Below, in pieces: positions 48,366-57,034 of a stretch of DNA of 64,000 bases. Numbering within the stretch: position 1 is the first letter of the stretch; every line of letters starts with the position of its first letter. This DNA comes from Aeromonas fluvialis (GTDB taxonomy: Bacteria; Pseudomonadota; Gammaproteobacteria; Enterobacterales; Aeromonadaceae), in assembly GCF_000819885.1 (NCBI RefSeq), contig NZ_CDBO01000074.1, positions 62,001 to 126,000 of the forward strand, written 5' to 3'. The notes beneath the pieces were generated by a model. It worked only from the letters and a program-made list of their open reading frames with translations. It was not told the DNA's origin and searched no databases. Both the position numbers and the translations under genes were made by a program.

Positions 48366-50498
48366 TTAACGCAGCACCTTGACGGTGTAGCTGCCATCCG
48401 CCTGACGATAGAGGCCGTGGATATCGGTCTCGAAGCCCGGGTAGTGGGCACCGATCTCGCACAGCATCTCGAGGAACTCGAGCACCGGCAGAGAATCCTT
48501 GGTCACCATCTCGCCCGGCAACACCAGCGGTACTCCCGGCGGGTACGGCAGGATCATGTTGGCGCTGATGCGGTCAACCATGTCACGCAACGGCACCTCT
48601 TCCAGATTGCCCGCCAGCTCTTGCTGCCATGCAGCGTGCGGGGTCATCTTCATCTCCGGCAGCACGTCGAACGCCTTGAACATCAGCTCCGGCAGACGGT
48701 ATTTGCAGGTCAGCTCATGGATGCTCTGGGCCAGCGCCTGAATGCGCATGCCTGCGTAGAAGGCCGGGTCTTCGCGATAGAGGCTCGGCAGTATGCTCTT
48801 GATGGTCAGGTTCAAATCATAACCGCGCTTGAACTCGGTCAGAGCCCGCAGCAACTGCATCGCCTTGGACTGATCGATCCCGATGGAGAAGAGGAACAGC
48901 ATGTTGTAAGGGCCGGTCTTCTCCACCACGATGCCGCGCTCGTCGAGGAACTTGGAGACCAGTGAGGCCGGAATGCCCTTCTCCAGCAGCTGGCCGTCAC
49001 GTCCCATCCCCGGGGTCAGCAGGGTGACCTTGATGGGGTCGAGGTACATGTGGTCATCGTCGATGCCGTTGAAACCGTGCCAGTCATCTTGCGGATCCAG
49101 CTTCCAGCACTCGACGGTGTCGATGTTGTCCGGCTGCCAGACGTCGAAGAACCAGCCTTCGCTCTGATCACGCAGACGCTTGATCTCTTTGCGGAAGGAG
49201 ATGGCGCGATCGATAGAGTCCTTGATCAGACGCTTGCCGGTGTTGCCCCGCATCATGGCGGCGGAGATCTCGGTGGAGGCCACGATGCCGTACTGCGGCG
49301 AGGTGGATGTGTGCATCATGAAGGCTTCGTTGAAGGTCTCTTCCTCCACGTCACCCTTGATGTGGATCATCGAGGCCTGGGAGAAGGCCGCCAGCAGCTT
49401 GTGGGTGGACTGGGTTTCGTAGAACACCTTGCCCGGCATGGCGTCGCCACTCATGCCGCACTTGCCTTCGTAGATCGGGCTGAAGTTGGTGTAGGGCACC
49501 CAGGCACTGTCGAAGTGGATGTACGGGGTATCCAGACTCTCCTTGATGAAGCCGGTGTTGTAGAGCAGGCCATCATAGGTGGAGTTGGTGACGACGGCGT
49601 AACGGGGTGCCTGGGCACCCGGTGTTGCGGTAACCTTGGCAGCGATGGTGTCGCGGCTGAATTCGCTCTGCGGGATACCGCCCAGAATGCCGTAGGCGTT
49701 GCGGGTCGGACGGAAGTAGATCGGCGTCACGTCGTTCATCATCATCAGGTGAGTGAGCGACTTGTGGCAGTTGCGGTCAACCAGCACAGTGCTGCCCGCC
49801 GGCGCGGAGAACATGCCGACGATCTTGTTGGCAGTGGAGGTGCCGTTGGTAACGATATAGGAGCGATCGGCGTTGAAGGTACGGGCGATGTACTCTTCGG
49901 CCTCCTTGTGCGGACCTGAGTGATCCAGCAGGGAGCCCAGCTCCGGCATGGAGATGGAGACATCCGCCTTGAACGCGTTCGGGCCGTAGAAGTCATAGAA
50001 GATGCTGCCGGCCGGGCTCATCTGGAAGGCGGTACCGCCCATGTGACCCGGAGTACAGAAGGTGTATTTACCCTCTTCCACGTACTTGAACAGCGCCTTG
50101 GTAAACGGCGGCAGGATGGCGTCCTGATACTCCCGGGTGGCCTGGCCCATCTTGAGGGCGATGTCGTCGGCCATGCCGAGACGGTACTCGAAGAAGTGCA
50201 CGTTCAGACGCAGGTCGGTCAGGTGAATGTCCAGAGTGGACTGGTCGTTGGCAAAGGCGAAGATCGGCAGCTTCTCGTTGCGATCGTGGATCTCCTTGCA
50301 CAGGCCCAGGGAGTATTTGTCCCAGTCGAAGATGGCGCCGCAGACGCGGGGGTTCTTCTCAATCAGTTTCAGCAGGTCGGCAACGTCGACCGGATAAACA
50401 ACCTCGAAACCCTTGCGCTCGAGGGAGGCTTGCAGCTGGCGAATGGGTTCTTCTTTAAAGAAAACGCCCAGGTGGTTGAGGATGGCAATGATATTCAT
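48366..50498 (-). CDS. cadA: Inducible lysine decarboxylase
   Basis: 710 residues (E. coli CadA 715). Wing domain (1-130), PLP fold-type I core with Schiff-base lysine K367 in STHKLL, the same position as in E. coli, and a C-terminal domain. It decarboxylates lysine to cadaverine, consuming a cytoplasmic proton in acid stress. The start at 50498 (MNIIAILNHLG) is the family N-terminus; GGAGC lies upstream. It is the second gene of cadBA; 77 bp separate it from cadB. Confidence 0.95.
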   Translation of the reverse strand: MNIIAILNHLGVFFKEEPIRQLQASLERKGFEVVYPVDVADLLKLIEKNPRVCGAIFDWDKYSLGLCKEIHDRNEKLPIFAFANDQSTLDIHLTDLRLNVHFFEYRLGMADDIALKMGQATREYQDAILPPFTKALFKYVEEGKYTFCTPGHMGGTAFQMSPAGSIFYDFYGPNAFKADVSISMPELGSLLDHSGPHKEAEEYIARTFNADRSYIVTNGTSTANKIVGMFSAPAGSTVLVDRNCHKSLTHLMMMNDVTPIYFRPTRNAYGILGGIPQSEFSRDTIAAKVTATPGAQAPRYAVVTNSTYDGLLYNTGFIKESLDTPYIHFDSAWVPYTNFSPIYEGKCGMSGDAMPGKVFYETQSTHKLLAAFSQASMIHIKGDVEEETFNEAFMMHTSTSPQYGIVASTEISAAMMRGNTGKRLIKDSIDRAISFRKEIKRLRDQSEGWFFDVWQPDNIDTVECWKLDPQDDWHGFNGIDDDHMYLDPIKVTLLTPGMGRDGQLLEKGIPASLVSKFLDERGIVVEKTGPYNMLFLFSIGIDQSKAMQLLRALTEFKRGYDLNLTIKSILPSLYREDPAFYAGMRIQALAQSIHELTCKYRLPELMFKAFDVLPEMKMTPHAAWQQELAGNLEEVPLRDMVDRISANMILPYPPGVPLVLPGEMVTKDSLPVLEFLEMLCEIGAHYPGFETDIHGLYRQADGSYTVKVLR

Positions 50499-50575
50499 CG
50501 TAATGCTCCACACATGAAGGGGCGCTCTCCATCAGGGATGGTGAGTGAAGAGCGCTCGGAAGATAAAAGGGGGAA

Positions 50576-51910
50576 TCAGTTGCTGGGCTGTTCGCTCAGC
50601 AGGGCGTCGTGCTGACGCAGACCCTGTTTTTTGGCGTAGAACATCAGGATGATGAGCGACACCACGAAGGTGGCGGTGAGGTTGGAGCCCTGTGCCCCCA
50701 TCAAGGCCACCAGACAGAAGACACAGGCGACACCGGAGAAAATCATGACGCCGATGCTGCGGGAGGTCATGCCCTCGAAGCGGATCAGGTTAATGCTGGA
50801 GTAGAAGTAGGGCAGCATGGTCAGCAGCACCGCATCTGTGGTCAGCACGTTGAAGAGATCGGCTGCGTGAGCGGACTGGGAAGTGAAGGCGGTCAGGCCA
50901 ACCATCAGGGCAGTCATCTTGAGGGAGCCGAGGATCAGGCCCTTCTTGGCTACGCCGTTCTTGTCCACTTCACCGTAGATTTTCGGGAAGTTGCCGTCGT
51001 TGGCGGCACGCTTGCCCGCCTCGCCCACCAGCATCATCCAGGAACCGAGCGAGGTGAAGCAGGCCAGGGCGGTGAAGGCAGAGACGAACGGTGCAGACCA
51101 GCTACCGAAGATGGCGGAAGAGGCCATGGCAAACGGGGCGCCGGAGGCGGCCACTTCACCGGCCGGGAACATGCCGCTGATCACCTGGGTAGAGAGGATG
51201 TAGATAACCCCCGCGATACCGGTACCCAGCATGGTAGCGAGCGGTACGGTGCGCTTGGGGTTCTTCACCATGCCGGAAGAGACGGCGGCAGATTCAACAC
51301 CGACGAAGGACCAGAGGCAGATCAGCACGGCGCTGATGACCGCATGCAGGTCGCTGCCGCTGGTGGTGTTCCAGTTCTGGCTGTAGACGGTGGCATCAAA
51401 ATGACCCCAGCCCATCACCGCAGTACCGACAACCGGCAGCAGGATCAGCACCAGACCCAGAGTACAGAGTCGGCTCACCCAGCTACCGCCAAGCAGGTTG
51501 ACGAAGGTGAAGATCCAGACGGCTACGATGGTGGCTGCGGCGGCTGGGATCGGGTTGTTGAGAATGGGGAAGAACACCGAGAGGTAGGAGACGCCGGTAA
51601 TGGCGATGGCCAGGTTACCGATCCAGTTGGCGTGGTAATACAGCACACCGGTCTGGAAACCGAACACCGGAGAGATCTCGCCAGCGTAAGCAATGGGGCC
51701 ACCCTCTTGCGGGTTCTTGGTCGCAAGGCGGGCGAAAACGAAGGCGAGGCCCATGGCGCCTACCAGACAGATAGCCCAGCTAAAGACAGAGATGGAGCCG
51801 ATGGTGGCCAGTGCCGAAGGCAGCAGCGCAATACCGCTCCCCATCATGTTGCCGGCCACCACACCTGTACAGGCGATAAGGCCAATCTTCTTGCTCGTAT
51901 CGAGGGACAT
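50576..51910 (-). CDS. cadB: Lysine:cadaverine antiporter
   Basis: 444 residues, exactly the length of E. coli CadB. Twelve-helix APC transporter with GVVAGNMMGSGIALLPSAL in TM1 and GGPIAYAGE in TM3. It exchanges external lysine for internal cadaverine. The start at 51910 has GGAGAT upstream. cadA lies downstream on the same strand and cadC upstream, as in E. coli. Confidence 0.95.
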   Translation of the reverse strand: MSLDTSKKIGLIACTGVVAGNMMGSGIALLPSALATIGSISVFSWAICLVGAMGLAFVFARLATKNPQEGGPIAYAGEISPVFGFQTGVLYYHANWIGNLAIAITGVSYLSVFFPILNNPIPAAAATIVAVWIFTFVNLLGGSWVSRLCTLGLVLILLPVVGTAVMGWGHFDATVYSQNWNTTSGSDLHAVISAVLICLWSFVGVESAAVSSGMVKNPKRTVPLATMLGTGIAGVIYILSTQVISGMFPAGEVAASGAPFAMASSAIFGSWSAPFVSAFTALACFTSLGSWMMLVGEAGKRAANDGNFPKIYGEVDKNGVAKKGLILGSLKMTALMVGLTAFTSQSAHAADLFNVLTTDAVLLTMLPYFYSSINLIRFEGMTSRSIGVMIFSGVACVFCLVALMGAQGSNLTATFVVSLIILMFYAKKQGLRQHDALLSEQPSN

Positions 51911-52068
51911 AAGATCTCCGGTTCTATAAAAGGTCGGGTCGTCACATACACATTTGGCGGAACGTCCCGCCAAGGAATGGGCACAGACTAGGCCTCTCAT
52001 CCCCGAAAAACATAAGGAGCAGCTAACGGATAAAAATATGAGCCAACTTTTTTCAGCGCTTGGCTGTT

Positions 52069-52192
52069 TTGATATAAATTTCTTTAAAAACAGATGGATG
52101 AGGTTTTACTTCGACACCGTCTTGATAAAACCTTGATATCTGGAGAGCCGTTTTTTGTCCCTTGATAACCCCCTTATCCCCCTGTCTTGATA
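52069..52192 (-). promoter_or_regulatory. Cluster of five TTGATA repeats upstream of cadBA
   Basis: TTGATA occurs on the plus strand at 52069, 52122, 52133, 52162 and 52187; four are extended to CTTGATA. The array lies 159-283 bp before the cadB start (read as TATCAA toward cadB). Spacings include 11 bp (one helical turn). It is a candidate CadC or other activator binding array. The AT-rich stretch near 52020-52100 probably holds the cadBA promoter. Confidence 0.55.
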
Positions 52193-52511
52193 TTTTTCCG
52201 GGGATAAACCCGGGGTGCGGGGATCCCATGGTGCCACCCCTCCCCCCGCACCTGCCGCAGAGGTGGTCCCCCACCCTTCGCCACCGCAAACCGGGCCCCC
52301 ACGCTCACCCGCTCGCCCCGCCACAAACTCGGTCCTGGCTCCCTGTTGGCACGGTGAAACAAAGAAAGGCTGCGCCCTGTGGTCGTGGGAGCAAGGGAGG
52401 CACAGCGCTTTGTGTACGCCAACGGCGAGCGCGGTGAAGAAGAGGCGGTGAAACAGATGCCAACAGCAGGCAAGAAGCGCTGCGTAACCACCTGCGGTAT
52501 GTGTGGAATAC
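52193..52511. other. Non-coding part of the cadC-cadB interval
   Basis: With the repeat regions on either side this makes up an 827-bp gap. It is C-rich on the plus strand (52200-52330). Open frames on both strands are low-complexity and overlap each other; I see no credible gene. Confidence 0.5.
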
Positions 52512-52556
52512 GCAGGATGTGCAGCATGTGCGGCATGTGCGGCATGTGCGGCAGCA
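52512..52556. repeat. 9-bp tandem repeat (GCGGCATGT-type), about five units
   Basis: Units gcaggatgt, gcagcatgt, gcggcatgt, gcggcatgt, then a partial gcggcagca. All six frames across it stay open for a while, giving Cys-Met, His-Ala or His-Met-Pro repeats. It is better read as a slippage repeat than a gene. Confidence 0.75.
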
Positions 52557-52664
52557 GCGATACGGGTGATCACGGGCGAGGGCGATCGCGAACGTTAACG
52601 CGGGCAGCGACGATGAGGCATCCGGATAGATCCGAAATAGATGTGATGCCGCCTGGCAGAAACA

Positions 52665-52692
52665 GCACAGGCCACCCGAAGGCAGCCTGTGC
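52665..52692 (-). terminator. Terminator-like hairpin after cadC
   Basis: GCACAGGC ... GCCTGTGC, 8-bp arms with a 12-nt loop, 46 bases after the cadC stop on the minus strand; followed by TGTTTCTG. Confidence 0.5.
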
Positions 52693-52737
52693 GGGGGTCA
52701 GCAGGGGGCCGACCAGTCGCAGATCCGTGCAGTTGGG

Positions 52738-54291
52738 TTAGAACAGCTTCACCTTGCTCTGACCCAACGCATTGAACAGGGCCGGGGTGAGGGTCTCCAT
52801 ATTGCTGTAGAAACCGAGCTGCTGGCAGAGCAGATAGGTCTGCTCGGTCGCCTCCATCAGGAAAGCCTGACTGTAGGCATCTCCCGCCGCCTCGGGGCGA
52901 CCATCCAGCTCCGCCAGCTTGCCCTGCAGTATGTAGTAGAGCACCGAGCGGCCACGGCTCGCCGCCTGCTCCAGCAGATAGTCGGCCTGCTGTTGCTGGC
53001 CGTTGAGGATCGCCTGCAGGGTCAGGGCCTCCCACACCCGGGCTGGCAGGGCGCCGCTGTTTTGCACCACGCGGGCGAGATGGGTGCCGATCCCCTGTAG
53101 CCGCTCACTCTCGGATTTGCCCGCCAGGGTCGCCAGCGCCTCGCCCGCCAGATAACGCTCCGCCAGCAGCAGCGGCTGATCCGGATGGGCAATCAGCGCC
53201 TGCTCCAGCAGATCGATGCCACGCTTGAGGGCGACCGGATCCCGGCTGTTGGTGTAGTAGTGGGCCTCCATCAGTGCCATCAGCGAGGCATCGTCGGTGG
53301 GCCAGCCCATGCCAGGCTCGGCATCCGGCTGATCGAGAGCGCGCAGCAAATCCTGACTGCTGGCCTGCAACACCCTATGCACACTGTGGCGACTGAGCTG
53401 GTATTGATGGCTGAACAGCACCCGGTTGGTGTTGATATTGCGGTATTCCAAGTCGAGATCGGTCCCCCGCGACTGGCGGGTAACCCGTACGCTCAGCTCC
53501 TTGCCGGGCATGATGCCCCCCGTCAGAGTGGTGGCGCCGTACTGCACCCGCAGCGGCGTGGCTACCGCCACCTCCCCCATCAGGGCGCGGGTGATGCCAT
53601 CGGCGAGGCGCACGTTCTCGTTGTTGTCATCCATGCCGGAGTGGAAGCGGAACACCAGCAGATTGGGATCTAGCATGGCGTGCACCTGGGGACTGGTGTG
53701 CTGGTAGCTGAGCATGCTGACAATGGCGATCAACACGATGGCAACGAAGATATCAAAACTCACCATCTTCCAGCGGCTGCGAGCATCCTTAGCATGGGTG
53801 GAGATGGCGCGGGTCAGGGGCCCGGCGGGAAAAGGGGCGACATTGGGCTGTTCATCATCATCCTGCTCAGCCACGGGCGGGCTCAGATCGGAGAGAGTCG
53901 GGTTGTCGGAGAGAGCGGTATTGACCGCGGCCACCGGCTGCTCATCCGCCATCACCACAGACACAACTTGCAGAGGCCGCACCGGCGCCACCAGCTTGTA
54001 GCCGCGCTTGGGCACGGTAACGATATACTCGGTCGCGTCGGTGCGACCATCCTTGAGGATCTTGCGCAGTTCGAAGATGGATTGGGTCACCACCTGATCG
54101 GTCACTTCTGCGCCGTCCCACACCTCGTTGATCAGGGCATCGCGGCCAAACACGGTACCGGCATTGCGGGCCAGAAACCGCAACAGGTTGACCAGCCGGG
54201 GTTCGAGGTAGACCTCGCGGTCGGGGCGACACAACATGTTGTCGTCAACGCTCAGGGTCCAGTCGTGGATCTCAAAAACCGATTCGCTCAT
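52738..54291 (-). CDS. cadC: Membrane-bound acid-response activator CadC
   Basis: 517 residues (E. coli 512). The N-terminal OmpR-type winged helix (about 1-105, EPRLVNLLRFLARNAGTVFGRDALINEVW) is joined by an acidic linker to one membrane helix (about 177-197) and a periplasmic pH/lysine-sensing domain. It activates cadBA at low pH with external lysine. The only cysteines are C21 (cytoplasmic) and C489 near the C-terminus, so the C208-C272 disulfide known from E. coli CadC has no counterpart. Confidence 0.92.
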   Translation of the reverse strand: MSESVFEIHDWTLSVDDNMLCRPDREVYLEPRLVNLLRFLARNAGTVFGRDALINEVWDGAEVTDQVVTQSIFELRKILKDGRTDATEYIVTVPKRGYKLVAPVRPLQVVSVVMADEQPVAAVNTALSDNPTLSDLSPPVAEQDDDEQPNVAPFPAGPLTRAISTHAKDARSRWKMVSFDIFVAIVLIAIVSMLSYQHTSPQVHAMLDPNLLVFRFHSGMDDNNENVRLADGITRALMGEVAVATPLRVQYGATTLTGGIMPGKELSVRVTRQSRGTDLDLEYRNINTNRVLFSHQYQLSRHSVHRVLQASSQDLLRALDQPDAEPGMGWPTDDASLMALMEAHYYTNSRDPVALKRGIDLLEQALIAHPDQPLLLAERYLAGEALATLAGKSESERLQGIGTHLARVVQNSGALPARVWEALTLQAILNGQQQQADYLLEQAASRGRSVLYYILQGKLAELDGRPEAAGDAYSQAFLMEATEQTYLLCQQLGFYSNMETLTPALFNALGQSKVKLF

Positions 54292-54599
54292 GATTCACTC
54301 GCTGCAGATGGAGACAATGCACGATGAGAGTGACGCAAAACCCGGACTGACTGAACGGAACAAGGCGCTATCACCACAGGTGGCAGATAAAAAGAGAACC
54401 GAAGCAATGAAATCTCTGTGAGTCAGTCTGGCCAGGCCATCTTGTTTACGTCTGAAGGGCATCCTTGCGGGTATTCCGACCATCGGGATCGGAAAGCAGC
54501 ACTTTAAGCAAAATGGGAGCTGGATCCCACTTTTTTTGGCGATAAATCGCTATTGAGTTGATCCGACCCTGCGCTTTTCAGTAAATCACGTGCCGGACT

Positions 54600-54615
54600 G
54601 TGTTCATATGAACAC
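54600..54615. promoter_or_regulatory. Perfect 16-bp palindrome
   Basis: GTGTTCATATGAACAC, self-complementary over all 16 bases. It lies 309 bp upstream of cadC and 16 bp from a terminator, in a 393-bp gap (54292-54684) that otherwise shows no gene. No family assignment. Confidence 0.5.
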
Positions 54616-54631
54616 CTTGCATATCTAAATC

Positions 54632-54657
54632 AAAAAAGCCCTGAACATCAGGGCTTT
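54632..54657. terminator. Terminator of yjeH
   Basis: AAAAAAGCCCTGA-ACA-TCAGGGCTTT, 27 bases beyond the yjeH stop. Confidence 0.8.
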
Positions 54658-54684
54658 CTCATTTTTTCGGCAATCGGGGAGACC

Positions 54685-55965
54685 TCATTTCGCCAGCGGG
54701 CACGCATCCTGCTGACGACTGCGACGCAGATGATGCCGCCACAACGAGAAGCCGCCGTAGCCGAGACTCAGCACCACCGCATAGAGCACCTGGGAGGCGA
54801 GCGCCACCAGTACCAGGGCGCAGAGCAGTACGCTTATCCCCGCCAGCCCCTTGCCCACCCCACCGAGCAGACGCCAGCCCGCCGCCATGCAGAGCAGGTA
54901 GACCAGCACGAAGTTGCCGTTGGCGTAGCGGATCAGCTCATCAAGCGGCAGTCGCAGCCAGATGATGAGGGTGATGCAGAGCAGGCAGATGGCGAGCACC
55001 AGACCGAGCGCCCGTAGCGGCGCCCCGCGCGCGGTGAGCACGGCCAGCGAGGGGGGCAGCTTGCCTTCCCGCGCCATGCTCCAGATCAGCCGGGCAAAGC
55101 CCTGAATATAGATATTGATGCTGGCAAAACAGGAGAGATAACCGAGCACCGCCACCAGCCACTTGGCGGTGGGGCCGAACAGCAGCGCCAGCAGGGAGGG
55201 GATGGCGGTGGCGTTTTTCGCCTCATCGCCGTAGAGGCCATATTTGAGCACCACCAGCGAGTGCACCCAGTAGATAAGCCCCGCCAGCAGCACGCCGCCC
55301 AGCAGAGCGATAGGGTAATCCCGCTGTGGCCGCTTGAACTCCTCCCCCATGTGGGCGAAAGCTTCCAGCCCGACGAAACACCAGAACATCACCGCCAGCG
55401 CGGTGGCCATAGGGGGCCACTCGTCCGTCGTCGGCAGCGGCCTGGCCGCATCGCGCCAGCTCATCTCTCCCTTGAACCAGATAAGCAGGGTGAGCCCCAA
55501 AATGGCGAGCGCAATCAGCAGTTGCAGGTTGCCGGAGGATCGCGCCCCGCGCAGCCCCAGCAGAAAGACCCCGAGCAGGGTGAGCAGCTGGATGGCCCAG
55601 AGGGTCCACTCCCCCATCTCAAACAGGGCGTGCCAGAAACCGGCGGCGATCATCAGGGCGGCGGGCAGACCTACCGGCAGCACCGCCAGAAACAGAAATG
55701 CCGAGAAGCGCTCGGCGCCATTGCCAAAGGCGAGGCCAATCAGGTGGGGCGCCCCGCCCGCGTGGGGATAGCGGCGGCCGAGGCGGGCAAAGGTAAAGGC
55801 GATGGGCAGCACCAGCGCAATCAGCAGCAGCCAGGCCCACAGAGAGGCGCCCCCCGCCAGCGACGCGGCGGTCGCCGGTACCACGAAAATCCCGGTGCCA
55901 AGCAGTGAGGTGGCGAGTAGCCCCATCCCCTGCCAGAGCCCGAGGTCCTTTTTCAACCCAGACAT
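54685..55965 (-). CDS. yjeH: APC-family amino acid exporter YjeH
   Basis: 426 residues (E. coli YjeH 418), about twelve helices. TM1 motif LLGTGIFVVPATAASLAG and the EFKRPQRDYPIA loop are typical. The E. coli protein exports methionine and branched-chain amino acids. Terminators flank it, so it is probably monocistronic. The C-terminus HLRRSRQQDACPLAK is basic and cytoplasmic. Confidence 0.88.
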   Translation of the reverse strand: MSGLKKDLGLWQGMGLLATSLLGTGIFVVPATAASLAGGASLWAWLLLIALVLPIAFTFARLGRRYPHAGGAPHLIGLAFGNGAERFSAFLFLAVLPVGLPAALMIAAGFWHALFEMGEWTLWAIQLLTLLGVFLLGLRGARSSGNLQLLIALAILGLTLLIWFKGEMSWRDAARPLPTTDEWPPMATALAVMFWCFVGLEAFAHMGEEFKRPQRDYPIALLGGVLLAGLIYWVHSLVVLKYGLYGDEAKNATAIPSLLALLFGPTAKWLVAVLGYLSCFASINIYIQGFARLIWSMAREGKLPPSLAVLTARGAPLRALGLVLAICLLCITLIIWLRLPLDELIRYANGNFVLVYLLCMAAGWRLLGGVGKGLAGISVLLCALVLVALASQVLYAVVLSLGYGGFSLWRHHLRRSRQQDACPLAK

Positions 55966-56086
55966 ATCCTTTTGTCCTGACTAAAAAAACATCTCGCCAT
56001 GTTAGGCCTCCCCCACCCCTTTGTTAAGCAGAGTGCAGAGAATATGCCCGGATTTATGCAAGTCTGCCGCTGTTGAGCAGGCAATG

Positions 56087-56116
56087 AAAACGCCGCCTCT
56101 TGCGAGGCGGCGTTTT
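56087..56116 (-). terminator. Terminator of the sdaC-like gene
   Basis: AAAACGCCGCCTC-TTGC-GAGGCGGCGTTTT, a 13-bp perfect stem, 24 bases after the stop. Confidence 0.92.
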
Positions 56117-56140
56117 CATTCAACAGAATGACCGGAGTTA

Positions 56141-56539
56141 TCAGGCAATCAGCTTGTAGATAATACCGGACATGGCGATAAGGCTAATGATGGTCTCGAA
56201 GCCGTTGCTAAGGTTGCCAGCGTATTTGCGCATGGCCGGCACCTTGGTGATGGCGTACATCGGCATCAGGAACAGCAGCATGGCGATGATCGGGCCACCC
56301 AGGTCTTCGATCATGCCGAGGATACTCGGGTTGATGGTAGCGATGGCCCAGGTGGTCAGGATCAACATGGCAACCAGCGGCCACAGGCCACCTACACCGG
56401 CGTTGATTGGCAGGAAGAGCACACCGGCACCGATCGCGGTACCGTACAGACCCAGCATCCAGACCAGATCGGCCTTGTTGATGGCGCGGTAAGTGTTGCT
56501 GGCTAAACGACCATCAGCCGCAATATTCATGACAGACAT
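56141..56539 (-). pseudogene. SdaC-like serine transporter with large in-frame internal deletion
   Basis: 132 residues. Residues 1-62 match the start of HAAAP transporters such as SdaC ([25 protein letters not shown]); residues 63-132 match the extreme C-terminus ([43 protein letters not shown]). About 300 central residues are missing, and the two parts join in frame around [11 protein letters not shown]. The start, stop, leader and terminator are intact. A working transporter is not expected; a small four-helix protein could still be made. Confidence 0.85.
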
Positions 56540-57034
56540 ACATTGATCCTGTCATCTAGGCAAAATGGGATTCTTGTTTGTTCGGGCCCTTGGCCCGGTT
56601 CCCTCTCCCTGGAACGCCTGCTGTCCGTCCTTGTCATTAACCTCTCGCCCCCCGGCAACCTGGTCATCACTCCTTGTGACAACAAGCTTGCAACAGACAA
56701 TTGTGCGAGATTGCGCCCCTGAGGGTCGACGCCCGCAACACTTAACAACCGATTAATGTGCGCCACTCTTGATGGGCTGGCTTTAATTAAACGCCCCATT
56801 AATCACGGTATTTTTTTGATTTTATCAACAAAAGTCTGATTCATCCCCCCCCCAAACGACCTAGATCACACTAAAAGCGCCTTACTATGCGTTTTTTTTA
56901 ACAATTAAATTATGCACGACTAAATTCAAGGGGTTTAAAATGACCACATTTACGCAACATTTGTCCATTTTCGAGTCGATTGTGTGTAGCTCGGCCTTGG
57001 CGTACCCTTGTGACTCACGCCCTTTTGTTAATTG
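56540..57034. other. Intergenic region, 495 bp
   Basis: Separates the divergent sdaC remnant and a LysR gene. The 56750-56960 part is AT-rich with T- and A-tracts and likely holds both promoters. A half-site GATCACA at 56871 could be a CRP half-site but has no good partner. No convincing gene. Confidence 0.5.

Noticed and set aside
52106-52741. Overlapping open frames with AAH, MPH or CGM repeats in the cadC-cadB gap, including a possible Cys-rich metal-binding peptide
   Set aside because: The repeats come from a 9-bp DNA repeat open in every frame; no ribosome site, homology or consistent coding signal.
56866-56877. CRP site upstream of the sdaC remnant
   Set aside because: Only one half (GATCACA) fits; the other half is poor and the distance to the start is about 330 bp.
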